Positions 1-11,593 of a DNA stretch of 64,000 nt are shown one piece after another (the first letter of the stretch is position 1; every line of letters begins with the position of its first letter). The notes beneath the pieces were generated by a model. The model did no database searches, was not told the origin of the DNA, and worked only from the letters and a program-made list of their open reading frames with translations. The position numbers were made by a program, and so were the translations under genes. Origin of the DNA: Beverwykella pulmonaria (taxonomy: Eukaryota; Ascomycota; Dothideomycetes; Pleosporales; Melanommataceae); assembly GCA_001599595.1 (NCBI GenBank), contig BCHH01000012.1:978656-1042655 (forward strand). The letters run 5' to 3'.

Positions 1-1021
1 GGCGCGGAAAATGCCTCTACGTGAGACCACCGAGGGAACGAAGGAGAAGGGAAGCGCGTGTCGCACGCCAGGAAATTATTAGTGATGAAAGTGATTGTCT
101 GTTTCACTCTGTCAAGACGCTAGAATACGCGCGACTGGAGGACGTCGGAAGGCCAGTTAGTTGTGCAGGCGAGGAGATCGGCAACACACCACCACGAAGC
201 CGCTGATGAGCAACACGCGTTTTCGTTACACAAGAGCAGTCGGATTAATGCGCATCATCGAGACAGCGCTTGACAGAGACAAGGAGGAAACACCGGATGG
301 GCAGATGGCAGGAGGCGGCGGCAACGGGAGTGGAGAGCGAGGAAGAGTTGTTTTGCATGAAGGTGAGCGGCCGTGCGCAGATTTGCAGCCGGGGATCTCG
401 CGCCCAGCAAACAACAACTGTGACAATGAGCGAACAATTGGCTCAGAAGCCTCCGTATAGAGCTGGCGATTGCAAAACACAGATGGCTATCGGACGCACC
501 AAACACGCTATTCTAGTAACCATGCAATGCACGCTTCGAGATGAAAGGTGAGCGTGTTCATGTGTTGCGATTGGGTGGAGACGCGGTGCATACGATCGAA
601 CAACAACACGATGAAATTAACCAAAAACACCGGAAAGGGGCAGACTCCCTGATCATGCTGCCACTCGAGTGTCAGGGAGGTGTTAAAGTCTAGCTGGCAA
701 ATCTGAATAACCGAGTGAAACTAAATTCATCCTTCCAGGAACTGCTTCAACGTCGAGCTTGGAGATGATAGTATAGACTACAGGCAACCACTATGCTTTA
801 GAGTATCCATTGACCTGATGCCTTTGTATCGTTCATCCCCTCATCTCAAATGTTGAGGGGGATAGATCGTGGTGACAAATTGAGCAATGACAAAGCGACC
901 TACTGCCACGTGATCTGGATTCTCAGCCACATCTGTGGCGAGAACTTTCGATGTTGAACATTCAACTTCTAACCTCGCGCAACCTCCTCATCCCTTTCTA
1001 CAACACCACGCCACACTCGAA
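1..1021. other. No gene recognised upstream of cwc24
   Basis: Several overlapping ORFs under 100 codons occur here on both strands, none with a recognisable domain or a convincing splice structure. The last 150 bases before the cwc24 start are presumably its promoter and leader, but I see no clear TATA element. Confidence 0.5.
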
Positions 1022-1939
1022 ATGGACGGCCCAGTCGTGAATTTCAAGAAGCGTGCTCCCAAGGGCGTAGTGCGCAAAGCTGCGCCGCCACCGCCGTCCG
1101 ACTCTGACTCCTCATCCGGTTCAGAAGCAGAAGGCGATGACGGGCGTGTGGTGAAGAGGCGGAAGACCCATGGAAATACTCTAAAAGCATCCACCGCGGA
1201 CCAGAAGGCGAAAATTTCCTACGAAGGAACCACGAAGTACGAAGCCGATCGGACTGCGAAGATAGAAGCCAGCACCGATGCTACCAAACAGAGCAACTGG
1301 TACGATGAGAATGCGGAAGACGCCTTGAGCACCAAGAACCTCCTTGGCAAGACGCGAGCGAAACCTCTTATCGAGAAAAATCCCGACGCGCCGAACCACC
1401 AGGTTGGCCCGATGAAAGCTTCAACGAACATTCGGACAGTCACCGTCACAGACTACACGCCAGATGTGTGCAAGGACTACAAGCAGACTGGTTATTGCGG
1501 TTTTGGCGATGGGTGCAAGTTCTTGCACGCTCGTGAAGACTATGCAGCGGGATGGAAGCTGGACCGAGACTGGGAAGTGTCAACGAAAGGAAAGAAACAG
1601 GCAGGAACTGTGATCGCATCAGCGAATCGAGACGCCAAGGACAAAGATGATGACGGCTTCGACTTGGCTATATTAGAGAAGATACCTTTTGCATGCATTA
1701 TATGCAAGCAGTCATACAAGAACCCGATTATCACAAAATGCGGGCACTACTTCTGTGAGTCCTGTGCTCTAAAGAGGTATCGCAAAGACCCTACATGCGC
1801 GGCCTGCGAGGTAAAAACAGGGGGCGTATTCAATGGCGCAAAGAATCTCCAGAAGCTGTTAGAGAAGAAACAGAAATACGAGGACAAGAAAAAGGCGGAG
1901 GAGGGGGCGAAGGCAGCAGAAGAAGAGAAAGACGATTGA
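1022..1939 (+). CDS. cwc24: Pre-mRNA-splicing factor Cwc24 (CCCH + RING zinc finger)
   Basis: Single-exon gene for a 305-aa protein. Cwc24 binds the activated spliceosome near the 5' splice site before the first catalytic step, in the nucleus. The N-terminal third is acidic, serine-rich and lysine-rich. A CCCH finger with spacing C-x8-C-x5-C-x3-H follows (starts CKDYKQTGYC, ends CKFLH). Then comes a C3HC4 RING (starts CIICKQ, contains CGHYFCESC, ends CAAC). The C-terminus is a charged lysine/glutamate helix. This finger order and the length match the RNF113/Cwc24 family. The open frame extends upstream to 935, but I start at 1022 (MDGPVVNFKKR), because the N-terminal FKKR-type motif is typical and the extra 29 residues look like leader sequence. 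No introns are needed. Family assignment is secure; the exact start is inferred. Confidence 0.92.
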   Translation: MDGPVVNFKKRAPKGVVRKAAPPPPSDSDSSSGSEAEGDDGRVVKRRKTHGNTLKASTADQKAKISYEGTTKYEADRTAKIEASTDATKQSNWYDENAEDALSTKNLLGKTRAKPLIEKNPDAPNHQVGPMKASTNIRTVTVTDYTPDVCKDYKQTGYCGFGDGCKFLHAREDYAAGWKLDRDWEVSTKGKKQAGTVIASANRDAKDKDDDGFDLAILEKIPFACIICKQSYKNPIITKCGHYFCESCALKRYRKDPTCAACEVKTGGVFNGAKNLQKLLEKKQKYEDKKKAEEGAKAAEEEKDD

Positions 1940-3090
1940 GACTGGGGTACAAAAGACGAAGAAAGACTATTAGGGGATGTAAACCGTTAGTACTTTTGAT
2001 GAAATGGAGCTAGTGCAAATAACGGCCTCCCTTTCCGTCTTTGCCTATGCTTGGGATATAGTTATGAATTGGAAAGGTCGATTAACCGTTTCAATCGAAT
2101 GGGGCACTATTGAGCCTTCATACTATTCCCTGCTATCTGGGATATGGAAGCCTATCACTTGCATTTAGGGCTAACGGCTGCCACTTGCTCCAAGCGGTTG
2201 GTGTCAGAAACGCGTGGTATGCCAGGAACTTGATGTCGACTTTGGCATCAGTCAGAGTGCGTAGATGATTAGGTAGAACAAGACGCCACTAATCAAAGAC
2301 ATGCGTCTCATTCAAATATCATGTCCCACAACATGCCGTCAAACACTGCATTTTCTCAACCTCCAAAGAAAATAATAGGGATGACTCCAGGATAAAGTTT
2401 AACAGATGGTGACAGCCCTGCTGGCGGATACAATAAGGCTCTAGAGAACAAAGCTAGTCTTGTTGCTTTAGGTCCTCATCTATTTGAATGGTGTGTGGCT
2501 CCTTTTTACACAGGGTAGCACGTACTATATTGGGCTACTGTAGAGTAATTGTTTATCTAGACGGCTGATTCTAGATCTGGGAAGGTCTAACCCAGATGCA
2601 AGGTTCACTTAATATTCTATAGATCTGCTAGCACTATTTATTTTGGAAGTGACAATACGCAGTGAGATACAGCTGTGGTTTGAAACATTACTTAACTATG
2701 CGTGGGCCCTGTTCGATGCTATAAAGCAACCTGGGAGCCTCGGTGAGGGATCACCGCACGCTCCATGCGATATCACGGGAGCTCGCGATTTGGCTAGCGT
2801 TTCAGACCAAACCTTGATCCAGCCTCACCCCTCCCCCACCTTTCAACCTCACTCATCCGTCCACATATCTATAGTCACTTCACTGTTATCATTTTGGCCA
2901 ATGCTATTGAAAAGATCGTTATTTTCAGCCACTGCCGTCTCGCACTTTCCAACATCACATAACGGCACGCAGAACTCTTTTATTCGCTTAGCTATCCATC
3001 CTACCGGAGCCGAAAACGCACAGTGCTGCCATCAAAACACGGGCTCCCTGCCAATCCAGACGGAATCGTCTGGGTCCCCTTAGATTCAAA
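1940..3090. other. Intergenic, no gene recognised
   Basis: This stretch holds short ORFs only. The largest (2643–3083, + strand) has no domain and ends just before the start of the next gene, so it is read as leader or chance ORF. Confidence 0.5.
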
Positions 3091-6000
3091 ATGGCAGTAT
3101 GCCGAGCTAGACTCCTGTCCGATCTATCAGGCCTCACCGCATGCGATAAGCCTGCGACATCTGCCGATGGACGATTGTGTGGATTCCATTCACGACAATG
3201 CCAAGGCACGTGGCTCTTTTTCTTAGAAGCTATACGCGTTTACTGACGGAATTGTAGCCCTGTATCTTGGTTACAAGAAGCGCAACGCAGAACTCGACAA
3301 ATTGTCCGAGGCACTACCGCCGTACCTTGCGACAAGTAAGACATCTATAGTCGTGCAGGACTTCAAGGATGTGAAAGATGAAGCCGTTCTTCGCGAGCTA
3401 CATGACTATTTGTTTCGAAGGCACAACCTTATCGAAAAGGTTATCCGAGGACGGAAGCTTCATCATTCCCATTTCTTCGCTATTGACAATGACTACGGTC
3501 ACGAAAAGTACCTCACGAAGCTACAAAATGAGAAGCATATTATGGCTAGAGCTTTGGAGAAACTTGGCAAGCGAGGTGCACAGGTGATGTACCAGCAGCA
3601 GAAATGGTTTGATTGGGTAAAGCAATGCCACGAAGAAGAGGAGAAGAATCGTGAGAACGAGAGTCGAAAAGTCAAACTTGAGGCTCTGCTGTTCAAGCGA
3701 CATCAAAAGGAGGTTGATCGTCATCAACAGGAGCTGAAAGCTAGAGAAGACAAGAAACGCGAAGAAGAGTTTCTGGAGGAGACATACCATCAGCGGTTGT
3801 CTGAGATGTCAGAGGAAGACGAATGGGACCCTGTACAAGACGTGTTCGGCTACGAGAGGGACAACTACGTCGATCTCATCAAGTACTTTCTCATGATCAA
3901 AGATCAAGATGTTACAGAGACGGCAAATAGCAATTCCGGAGTTGCTGCAGAAAAATCTGTTGCAACCGAAGTCGAGCAATCTGATAAGCCTCTTTCCAAG
4001 AGTGCGAAGAAGAGAGCAAAGAAGGCCAATGCCGACGAGAGGAAATTAGCCGGTCCGTCCAAACTTGACGCCGATAGACGAGAGGTTAAGTCCATTGAAA
4101 TGGAGACCAAGGTGCAAATGCGAGAACGACTCCGCAAACCAGTCAAATACGAACGGCCAACTGGATGGTATTTTGCTGGATCTGAGAGTAAGATGGGCAT
4201 TGATGCTCAGTCACCTCCCCTTCCGGACGATGAGATCGATCAATTACTAGAAGAAGTCGCTGAGGTCAAGCATCTTCTCTTCTGTCGACTTCTCCTGTCA
4301 CATGCCTCTCTACTTCCCATTGCACTAGAAGCAAACAGCATCGAAGAGTTTTTGGCGAACGATCAAGTTACACAGGAGCATTTGCGGGACTTATCTCTGA
4401 AATTAGAACGCCCAAACCTCCAGGATGTTCGAGATGCTTGCGCTGATTTCATAAGAGGAGAGAGCGAGGAGGATGAGGATGAGGATACCAAGGAGACTAA
4501 TGAAGAAGAAGAGCCCCAAAAGACGGCCAAGAAGGGACGAAAGTCTGACAATTATGAACTTAAATTCCGCGATCGGTCTCGAATGCCAGAAAAGTACCAA
4601 ACCAAGCGCGAGAAGGCAGCAGGTCAGAAGCGCTTTAAGCCGAAAGATCTCTTTGGCTCGGATGAGGCCGAAGGACCATTGGATTTTGGAAAAATTACCA
4701 ACGAAAGTGACTACGAGCGGAAAAAAATGCAGATTAAGATCTGGTAAGTGAACTCATTCTTTCCTATGCCGAGCGAATATAGAAGTGTTGCACTACAACC
4801 AATTTCAGCCGCCCGGCAAAAGTATCAACTCAGTCGTATTAAGGCCGCCAAATATTCCAGAAGGGCCTTTGTGTTAGATCCTCAAGTGTTCGCCTAGAGA
4901 CGTGAACATGGGAATATGTTTCATGTATCTTTACTGATAGCAATAGCGGGCGGCACATGTACAATTATCCCAGCGAGAAGGCCTTGAACAGGGGTGGATG
5001 GTTCCATTTCTCGATCATTGCCAAGGACTCTGACCTCTATGATGTAAGCCTTAGCTGTAGATTCGATCAATAATTTGCTAACTGTTCGCTAGGCCGTGGA
5101 GCTCTGCCGTAACGTAAGTCTTCCCGTTTAACTCGGCTCTCTAGATTTCGTTCGATCTTTAACAAATCATCAGTTCAATGAATTTTTCGAGCTCAACCTG
5201 CTTTGCGTCTATCATTACTTTCCTGCATCGAAGTGGACCATCTTCATTGGAGATATGATGAGGCAGCAATTGCTGCAGCTGGTATATACACTCAGCTACT
5301 ACCAGCATTCATTCATCTAATATGTGTAGGGGTTCATTCCATATTTTCTGAGCGACAAGGCCGACCGAGTCACACACTACTTCCAGACTGGAAGTCGTGG
5401 AATGGCTCGTCGCTCTCACGAGGTCTTTGAGATGAGGAATTTTATTTGCGGGCATATTAAACGTGATGACCCTGTAAGTCGTCGATTCATCCAATATCTG
5501 TCCATGGAGACGTGGGAAGTTCGTGCTTTGGTCCGAGACCGCAAAACAGGCCGTATACTCATTAAACCACCTGAGGATGAGCTGTGGCTCATCCGCGAGA
5601 AGAGCGGCTGGGGTCGGGCTTCGAGAAATGATTTCCAGGTCAAGCTCGAAGTTGGTCCATCTTTCTTTGAAGAGATGGACAGAATCCGGAAATTCCATTT
5701 CTCCTTCGACGAGTACTACGACGTGTACATTTGGGATGCGAACGCAGGTAGAACCTATGGCATACTACAGCGGAAACTCGAAGAAGTGAGTGATCCACCA
5801 TTCCTTAAAAAATAAAAGCACTAATAAATACAGATTCTGGCGCGAGCTTTGCGAGTTCGCACTCTCGAAGACATGTTCGGTGCTGGTAGCTCCATCTTGA
5901 AAACGATCCTCAAGGATCCGAAGACAGAGAGAGTTCGCACCATCAAACCTGGAGAAGAAAATTTGAGCATCTGGGCCAATCTCAGTACAACCGCAAGAGC

Positions 6001-7819
6001 AGTCCAATGGTCACCTAATACCGGGGAAGCGCGAGAGGGTCTAGATGACACGTACAAGTATACTGAAGCCGACGAATTGGAAGACGCAATTCTCTTCCCC
6101 GAAGAAGCGACTGGAGAGATGAAGGACAATCTATTCAGGGAGAATCCAAGCGCCATGGACATGTTCGAGAGAAGGCCAATGTTGAACCTTAGGAAATTTG
6201 CGAAAGATGCCGACACAGGCGACGAATACTCGACAGACTCAGAGTTGGACGAGCTCGACACTGATGACGGCGATGAGGATTGGGAATCAGACGAGTCTTC
6301 CGAGATGGATATCAAGGACGACCACGGCTTCGACTTCATTGCCAAAGCTGAACAAGGCAACGCAGAGAAGGCACTGGAAGTACTCAGCAAACAGTTCAAG
6401 TCGAAAGTTTTCTCTATGACGCAAGAACCAGACTATTTCCTCCCCATCCTTCAAAACCCGTCCCTTGCAACCAATATTCCTGTGAGTATCCGGAGCCATG
6501 AGGCCGACTTCATGGCAACGTTGCGGTTGAGCATGATGAGTCAGAAGATATACAGTTCAGACCATGATGCACTACACGAAGACTTTATTAGGCATATCGA
6601 TCGGGAGAAGTCCAAAAGTAAGTATACCATCCTAAAAAACCACTCTCACCACATACTAATACTTGAAAAGTCTTCAAGTTTGGCTGGCACATGGCAGATC
6701 AAGAACCCGGGGCGCGCGCAAAATATTTGGAAATGCAGGCTATGGTGAGCAAAATGGACGACTTTGTGATGACCAAGGTTACCCCAGGCCCCTTTGAGCT
6801 CTGCAAGTTCATGCGTATGGCACCTCAATTCACCGTGGAACGACGCATAGTGAACGACGCTTTCGAAGCATATGCTGCCATAGCACTATTTTTTGATGCA
6901 GAGGCCTTCCTCGAATCGCAGGAAGGACAACTATTCAAGGATTCGAAACTTTTTGACCAAGCCGAACGAGCACGGCACATCCCCGACCGACGGACTCATC
7001 TGAGCAACAAGACAATGCCCAAGGAGTTCTGGAAGGACTGGGATCAGTTGCTGGAGGCCCACGGACGAACGGTCGGCGGAGTGGTTGACGATATCTATCC
7101 TGCGGAGTGGCGCAAGGCCATTCGTCCGACAGTCATACAATGTACGTGCTACACTTCATTTCAGTGGTATTTCGACCGTAACTCACGCATACATAGTGTT
7201 TCGAGCTGGCATCATCTGCAGCTCGTACTCCGGTCAAGCTTCAGGCGTTGTGACCGCGAAAGCGGAACCGAATCGTCCCCAGGAGAAAATGGATATGTAC
7301 ATCGATTACCGCATTGGTATTCCTTTGGCGCACATTGTCTCGCATCTGGCGGACCCGACCCAGTTCGATCGAAAGTTTATTCTCCGAAAGTTAGGTCGAT
7401 TTTCCGAGCAGCATGCCGGGGCGCGATTCGCGCTTCTAAGAACCTGGTCAGCACCACACTTCTACCCTCTGATGCTCGGCATCGAGAAGCGCGACATGTG
7501 CTCGTTTCTTGACGACCGAGGCCGAGCATGGTACTTCCGCTTCATACCCAAGGACATGCCGTACTCTGAGTTTTCCATTCACCAGCAATTGTCGCTGAGG
7601 CTGGAGCCATACAAGAACATTTTCGGCTCACAAGTGATGGTCGCGAAAGACCTGCTCGTGGTCATGGGCAAAGACGCGAAGGACCTGAGGAGGCTGGCGG
7701 AGGGGGTGACGTGGGCTGTCCAGACGAGGCCCTGGAGGCTCGAGATTGATTTCTGGCGGAGCTTTGTCAATGTCGACCTTGCCTTTGTAGAGGGGCTCCA
7801 CGAGAAGTGGCTAGAATGA
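3091..7819 (+). CDS. Large conserved-looking fungal protein of unknown function, nine exons
   Basis: I propose exons 3091–3205, 3258–4743, 4947–5043, 5093–5113, 5174–5281, 5330–5785, 5834–6617, 6671–7141 and 7197–7819, which give 1386 aa with phase kept at every junction. The first 40 residues carry a Cys/His cluster (TACDKP, LCGFHSRQC) that could bind zinc. Then come a long lysine/glutamate coiled-coil region, basic and acidic low-complexity linkers, a CGRHMYNYPSEK segment, a strongly acidic D/E/S stretch (roughly residues 780–810), and a globular C-terminal half. No membrane segment or signal peptide is visible, so it is probably nuclear or cytoplasmic. I do not recognise the family. The complexity of the gene and coherent protein across eight introns argue that it is real. 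Intron 1 is GC–AG, intron 2 is 203 bp and exon 4 is only 21 bp; intron 2 is the least certain. Confidence 0.8.
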
Positions 7820-9090
7820 GAAAAGGGCACTACGGGGACAGCTCATGTGTCCACCAGGGCGGTTCCATGCCCTCCTATAAGACATATCTCCATGCTATAG
7901 TTGGCGTTTAGTGGGATATATATATGTCTTGGTCATAGAATGACATTTTTACGCTAATCGTTCTTTTATCACACCCACAGTGCCCATCTCCGGGCATATA
8001 AATGAACTCCACGTAGCACAGCATCCCGCGTGAGGAACAGGGAGTCTGAACATGCACACTCAACACACTTGGCAGGGACACATGGCGCAAACCAGGACCT
8101 GGATAGATGGGTTGCAATCAACAGTGCTGCACGGGATGCGTTCGCGCGATGGCGCGATAGGGCGGACGCAGATCGGTGCAGCGGCAAGCGCCCGGATGGG
8201 CGCTTTTGGGACAACCCGCTACAGTAGTGTACACACACGCACGCACACAGTAGGTAAGCTATGGTTGGGGGCTTTGGGGATGCATGTGAAGCAGCGTTTA
8301 GCCGCTGATGCGAGGGCGGAGTGGGTGGTGGAATGATAGGATTAGGGCGGAGGGGAGGATGGATGTCCTCGTGCTGATAGTGATGGTGGTGATTATGGGT
8401 GCGCGTGTGGCTCATGCTGCAGGAGTGCCTGGGTGTCGTGTCGTGTCGTGTCGCTATCTGAGTGCGTCGGTGAGAGAGACAATGGTTGGGGGGACGATCC
8501 GAATCGAGCCTAGCATGAGCTTGTTTTGTTGGAGTTTGATGGTCTGGCGCTGCAGTCGGCAATCTCGTCTTTGCAATCTTCAGAGATGCCCCACTATCCG
8601 CCTCGGTTGCCCGCGGGCAACCGTTCCGGCCTGTTGCTTGCGAGCCCTTCGGGCTAGAATACAACACCATTCTGGCGGCATGGTGTGCCCCTCGACCGCT
8701 ACTTGTGAGCAGCAGAGTTTGCCGCCTGCCCTCCCTCAGCTCCTTCGTCCTCGCTGCGGCGGTCCTCCAGCCTCTGCCATCGCAATTGCCTGCGCCGCGC
8801 CTTCCCCACAGTCATTCCTCCGTTCAGCTGCCGAGCTTAGTGACTCTCGAGCCACCGCGTGACACTCGGCTTCACCAGACGAGGTACATTACCCAGTCGC
8901 CGCAATCGCCTCACGGCAGCCTAGACCCTTTAAATAACAGACGGCTGACACGCTGCAGCACAGCTTCGTCTGCCTGCTGCTACCGAGCGCAAGTGCCTCC
9001 GCGAGTTTGTCCGCAAGTGTGTCCGCGACGTGTATACTTAAGGCCGGATCCCCCATTCGCTGCGCCCGAACACACGTACCATCACGGTAA
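7820..9090. other. Long intergenic region with GT/CA-rich sequence
   Basis: Overlapping ORFs of up to 233 codons on both strands are low-complexity (Ser/Pro/His/Arg-rich) and antisense to one another. A short alternating CA/CG run lies at about 8230–8250. The 3' part is pyrimidine-rich and is probably leader of the gene starting at 9091. Confidence 0.5.
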
Positions 9091-10576
9091 ATGCTTCAGT
9101 CCTGCGCGCATTTGGCCGAGGTCCCCGACTTCTCGCCCGCCCAATTGGAAGAGCTGACCCGCAGCATCGAGTCCAAAAAACAGCGGCTCGAGGACGACAT
9201 CAACAACTACAGACGGCGCAAGCAGGAGGAGCTGCGAAAGTATGAGCGAGAGGTACCGCATGCCGCTACCAGTAACCGAGCCGTGATAGAACTAATTGGG
9301 TTAGCTCCTAGAGGAGTACCGTTCAATGGAACGCGCCGCATCTGCGCGAGACAGCGACCTCAAGACGTTGAACCGGCCGACGAGCGCAAATTCTCCGCCG
9401 GATCTCGCTTCGTCGTCTCAACCAGCAGAGTCACCCGCCGACGCGAGGGAGCTTGGGCCGAGCGACACAGCCAAACGGACCAAGCACACACGTGTCCACA
9501 AACGCGAAAAAGAGCTGTGTGGGCTGGTTACGCCCATTTTCCTCCCGCTGCTGGACGCTGGTACCTCGCCGACCAAGAAGAAAAAGGAGAAGCGGCGGCC
9601 TGTCGAGGACGAGAATTCCGGCGCAGTTCATCCACCTCCCCCTTCCGACCCAGGTTCGCCCTCGAGAGATGCCGAGAAGGGAAAAGAGAGTCGTAGATCG
9701 AGGAGCAAGGCCAGCGACGATCTGATGGAGCGCGGAGAGGGTGCTGTAACGGGCGGGAGTTCCAAGGAAAACAAGAAGCCGGACGTGGCCAAGAAGTCGA
9801 AACGCGCAGCTGTCAAGAAGTCCTCGCTCCGACATACGAGCAACCCGCGAGCGAGGCGGAAACGAGTGAGCTTGGTCATCGATGACCAGATCGTCCTCCC
9901 TGCAGATAGCATCGCGGAACCCCCTCTTACGTCCCCCACCGAAACTACAGCATCAACCAACTCCACTTCGACCACCTCCCTCGAAGACTCGATAGATCCG
10001 CGGCTTATTTCTCCTCTCGATACATACGTGCATCATGAACACCAGGACCCCGTGCATCACAGCATCGCTCTTCCGTCACCGCTTCCGAGCACATCACCTA
10101 CCAAGCACACTGGGCACACCATCTCGGAATCACCCCCAAGCCTTGAATACGAGCCTCCACAGACAGCCACGCGAAGCTTCCTGGATCCGTCTCCACCCCG
10201 GCCAGAAGCCATCATTCCGCAGCATGCCTCCAAGGCCCCCATCTACGCCAACCAGGCCGATATTTCCGAAGCCGAAGAAGAAGACTTCAGCACGTACGTT
10301 GGCGGCATCGACGGCTCTGGCGTCGACGACCTGGACCAGGCGGGCAGCTACGGCTACCCTTCCTCGCTCGGGGCCAGCTATCTCGAGAGCTATATGAAGA
10401 GTCGGCCACTCAGCGTGCGTATATCGTCGGCGGAGAAGGCGGAGCTAGAAGAGGAGGAGAAGCGGGCGTTGATCAACGGAGAGGTAGACTTGAAAGAGGA
10501 CATTGATTTGGAGGTTGGGGCGATGGACGACGCGGATGATTCGATGGAGATTTTGGGGAGCATGGAGGGCTTTTGA
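9091..10576 (+). CDS. Uncharacterised protein with N-terminal coiled coil and disordered body
   Basis: Two exons, 9091–9252 and 9305–10576, separated by a 52-bp intron (donor GTACCG, acceptor TTAG), give 477 aa. Splicing joins KYERE to LLEEYRS, so an amphipathic coiled coil continues through the junction over roughly residues 12–75. A lysine/arginine-rich segment (KRTKHTRVHKREKELCGL) follows, then a hydrophobic patch (VTPIFLPLLDA). The rest is mostly disordered, with many S/T/P residues and basic clusters that could be nuclear localisation signals. The C-terminal 100 residues are acidic. I do not recognise a named family. A nuclear or scaffold role is only a guess from composition. Confidence 0.75.
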
Positions 10577-11593
10577 GTGGGTGGTGAAGGCGGATAATGA
10601 GCGGAGGGGTTGGTTACATGGGCTAATCCAAGCTTCAACATGGCTTCCCTGTATATATGCGTCTCCGAGAGCTTACCAGGCGTTTGGTGTTGGGTTGGGC
10701 GGTGGACTGCTTTTAGGACCGAGTTTGCATTGGTTGGGAGGAGAGCCTCCAGGGAGGTGCTTTGCTTTGGCATGGGTAGGGTAGTCTAAAATGGGTGCCT
10801 AGTGCACAACAGTTACCCTTCTTGGCGTGTATACAACGTTTTGGAGCTTGCACGCGCAACAGCTGGAGCGATGAATTCAGGGCGATGAATAAGAAGGTGC
10901 CAGCTGGGTGTTGCTCCACCCATTTAGCCCCTATGGCTGCGCTGGACTGCTGTGCCATGGATAACCCTCTTCTCCACGAGAGAGGCGTTGATAGGATGCA
11001 TCGCACGCAAGCGCACACATGCAGCTGTCGTGGCGGCGGAACCAGCACCTGCAGAAGGGGAGGGGAGCCACGTTTGCTTTTACCCCGGCATTCCAAAGGT
11101 TGTTTCTGTCAGGGTCCGTCCTCCACCCAAGAACAGCAGCATTTGGGACGGGGTTGAGCGCAGCCATATGCTCGTCTTTGTGTTTCGCGCCGAATGGCTG
11201 CGGGACGCATTGGGCGACAATCGGCAAAGGATTGCCCATGTGGGTGGGGGTGTGTTGGTACCTGAGCGATGACGCAGTAGTGCTTGGCTTGCACCTCTCC
11301 ATTCACCGTTTTCTCACGCCCGCCCGGCGAAACACCCCGAGCCAGCGCTCCAGCGCTAGATTCACCGCTACCGTAGTATGAGGAACAATTCTTTTCCGCC
11401 CACCGCTTCACTCCCATTGCTCTATCTCCGCCCGCCCGAATCCCCTTCTTCGACGTCGCTCGCTGCAAGTTAAAGAAGGCTCTTCCCATTGCCCCCGAAA
11501 ACCACTCAGTAGGGCTCCGTCCGTAGTCTCCCCAGCTCCCACCAGCTTGTCTGACCTCTGTGCCAAGCGTTGACGCCTACGCTCTCCGCCATC
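10577..11593. other. Intergenic, no gene recognised
   Basis: Overlapping ORFs of 90–127 codons on both strands are Cys/Arg/Ser-rich and mutually antisense. The last 200 bases are pyrimidine-rich, as expected of a fungal promoter or leader ahead of 11594. Confidence 0.5.

Noticed and set aside
2643..3083. 146-codon ORF upstream of the nine-exon gene
   Set aside because: It stops before the gene start, shares no frame with it by any simple intron and has no features.
5474..5480. GTAAGT at the end of a codon run, as possible donor
   Set aside because: Reading straight through (DDPVSRRFIQYLSMETWEV) gives coherent protein up to the next real donor at 5786, so it is probably not used.
7969..8670. 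233-codon minus-strand ORF rich in His, Pro, Ser
   Set aside because: Low complexity with no domain and overlapping antisense ORFs; probably chance.
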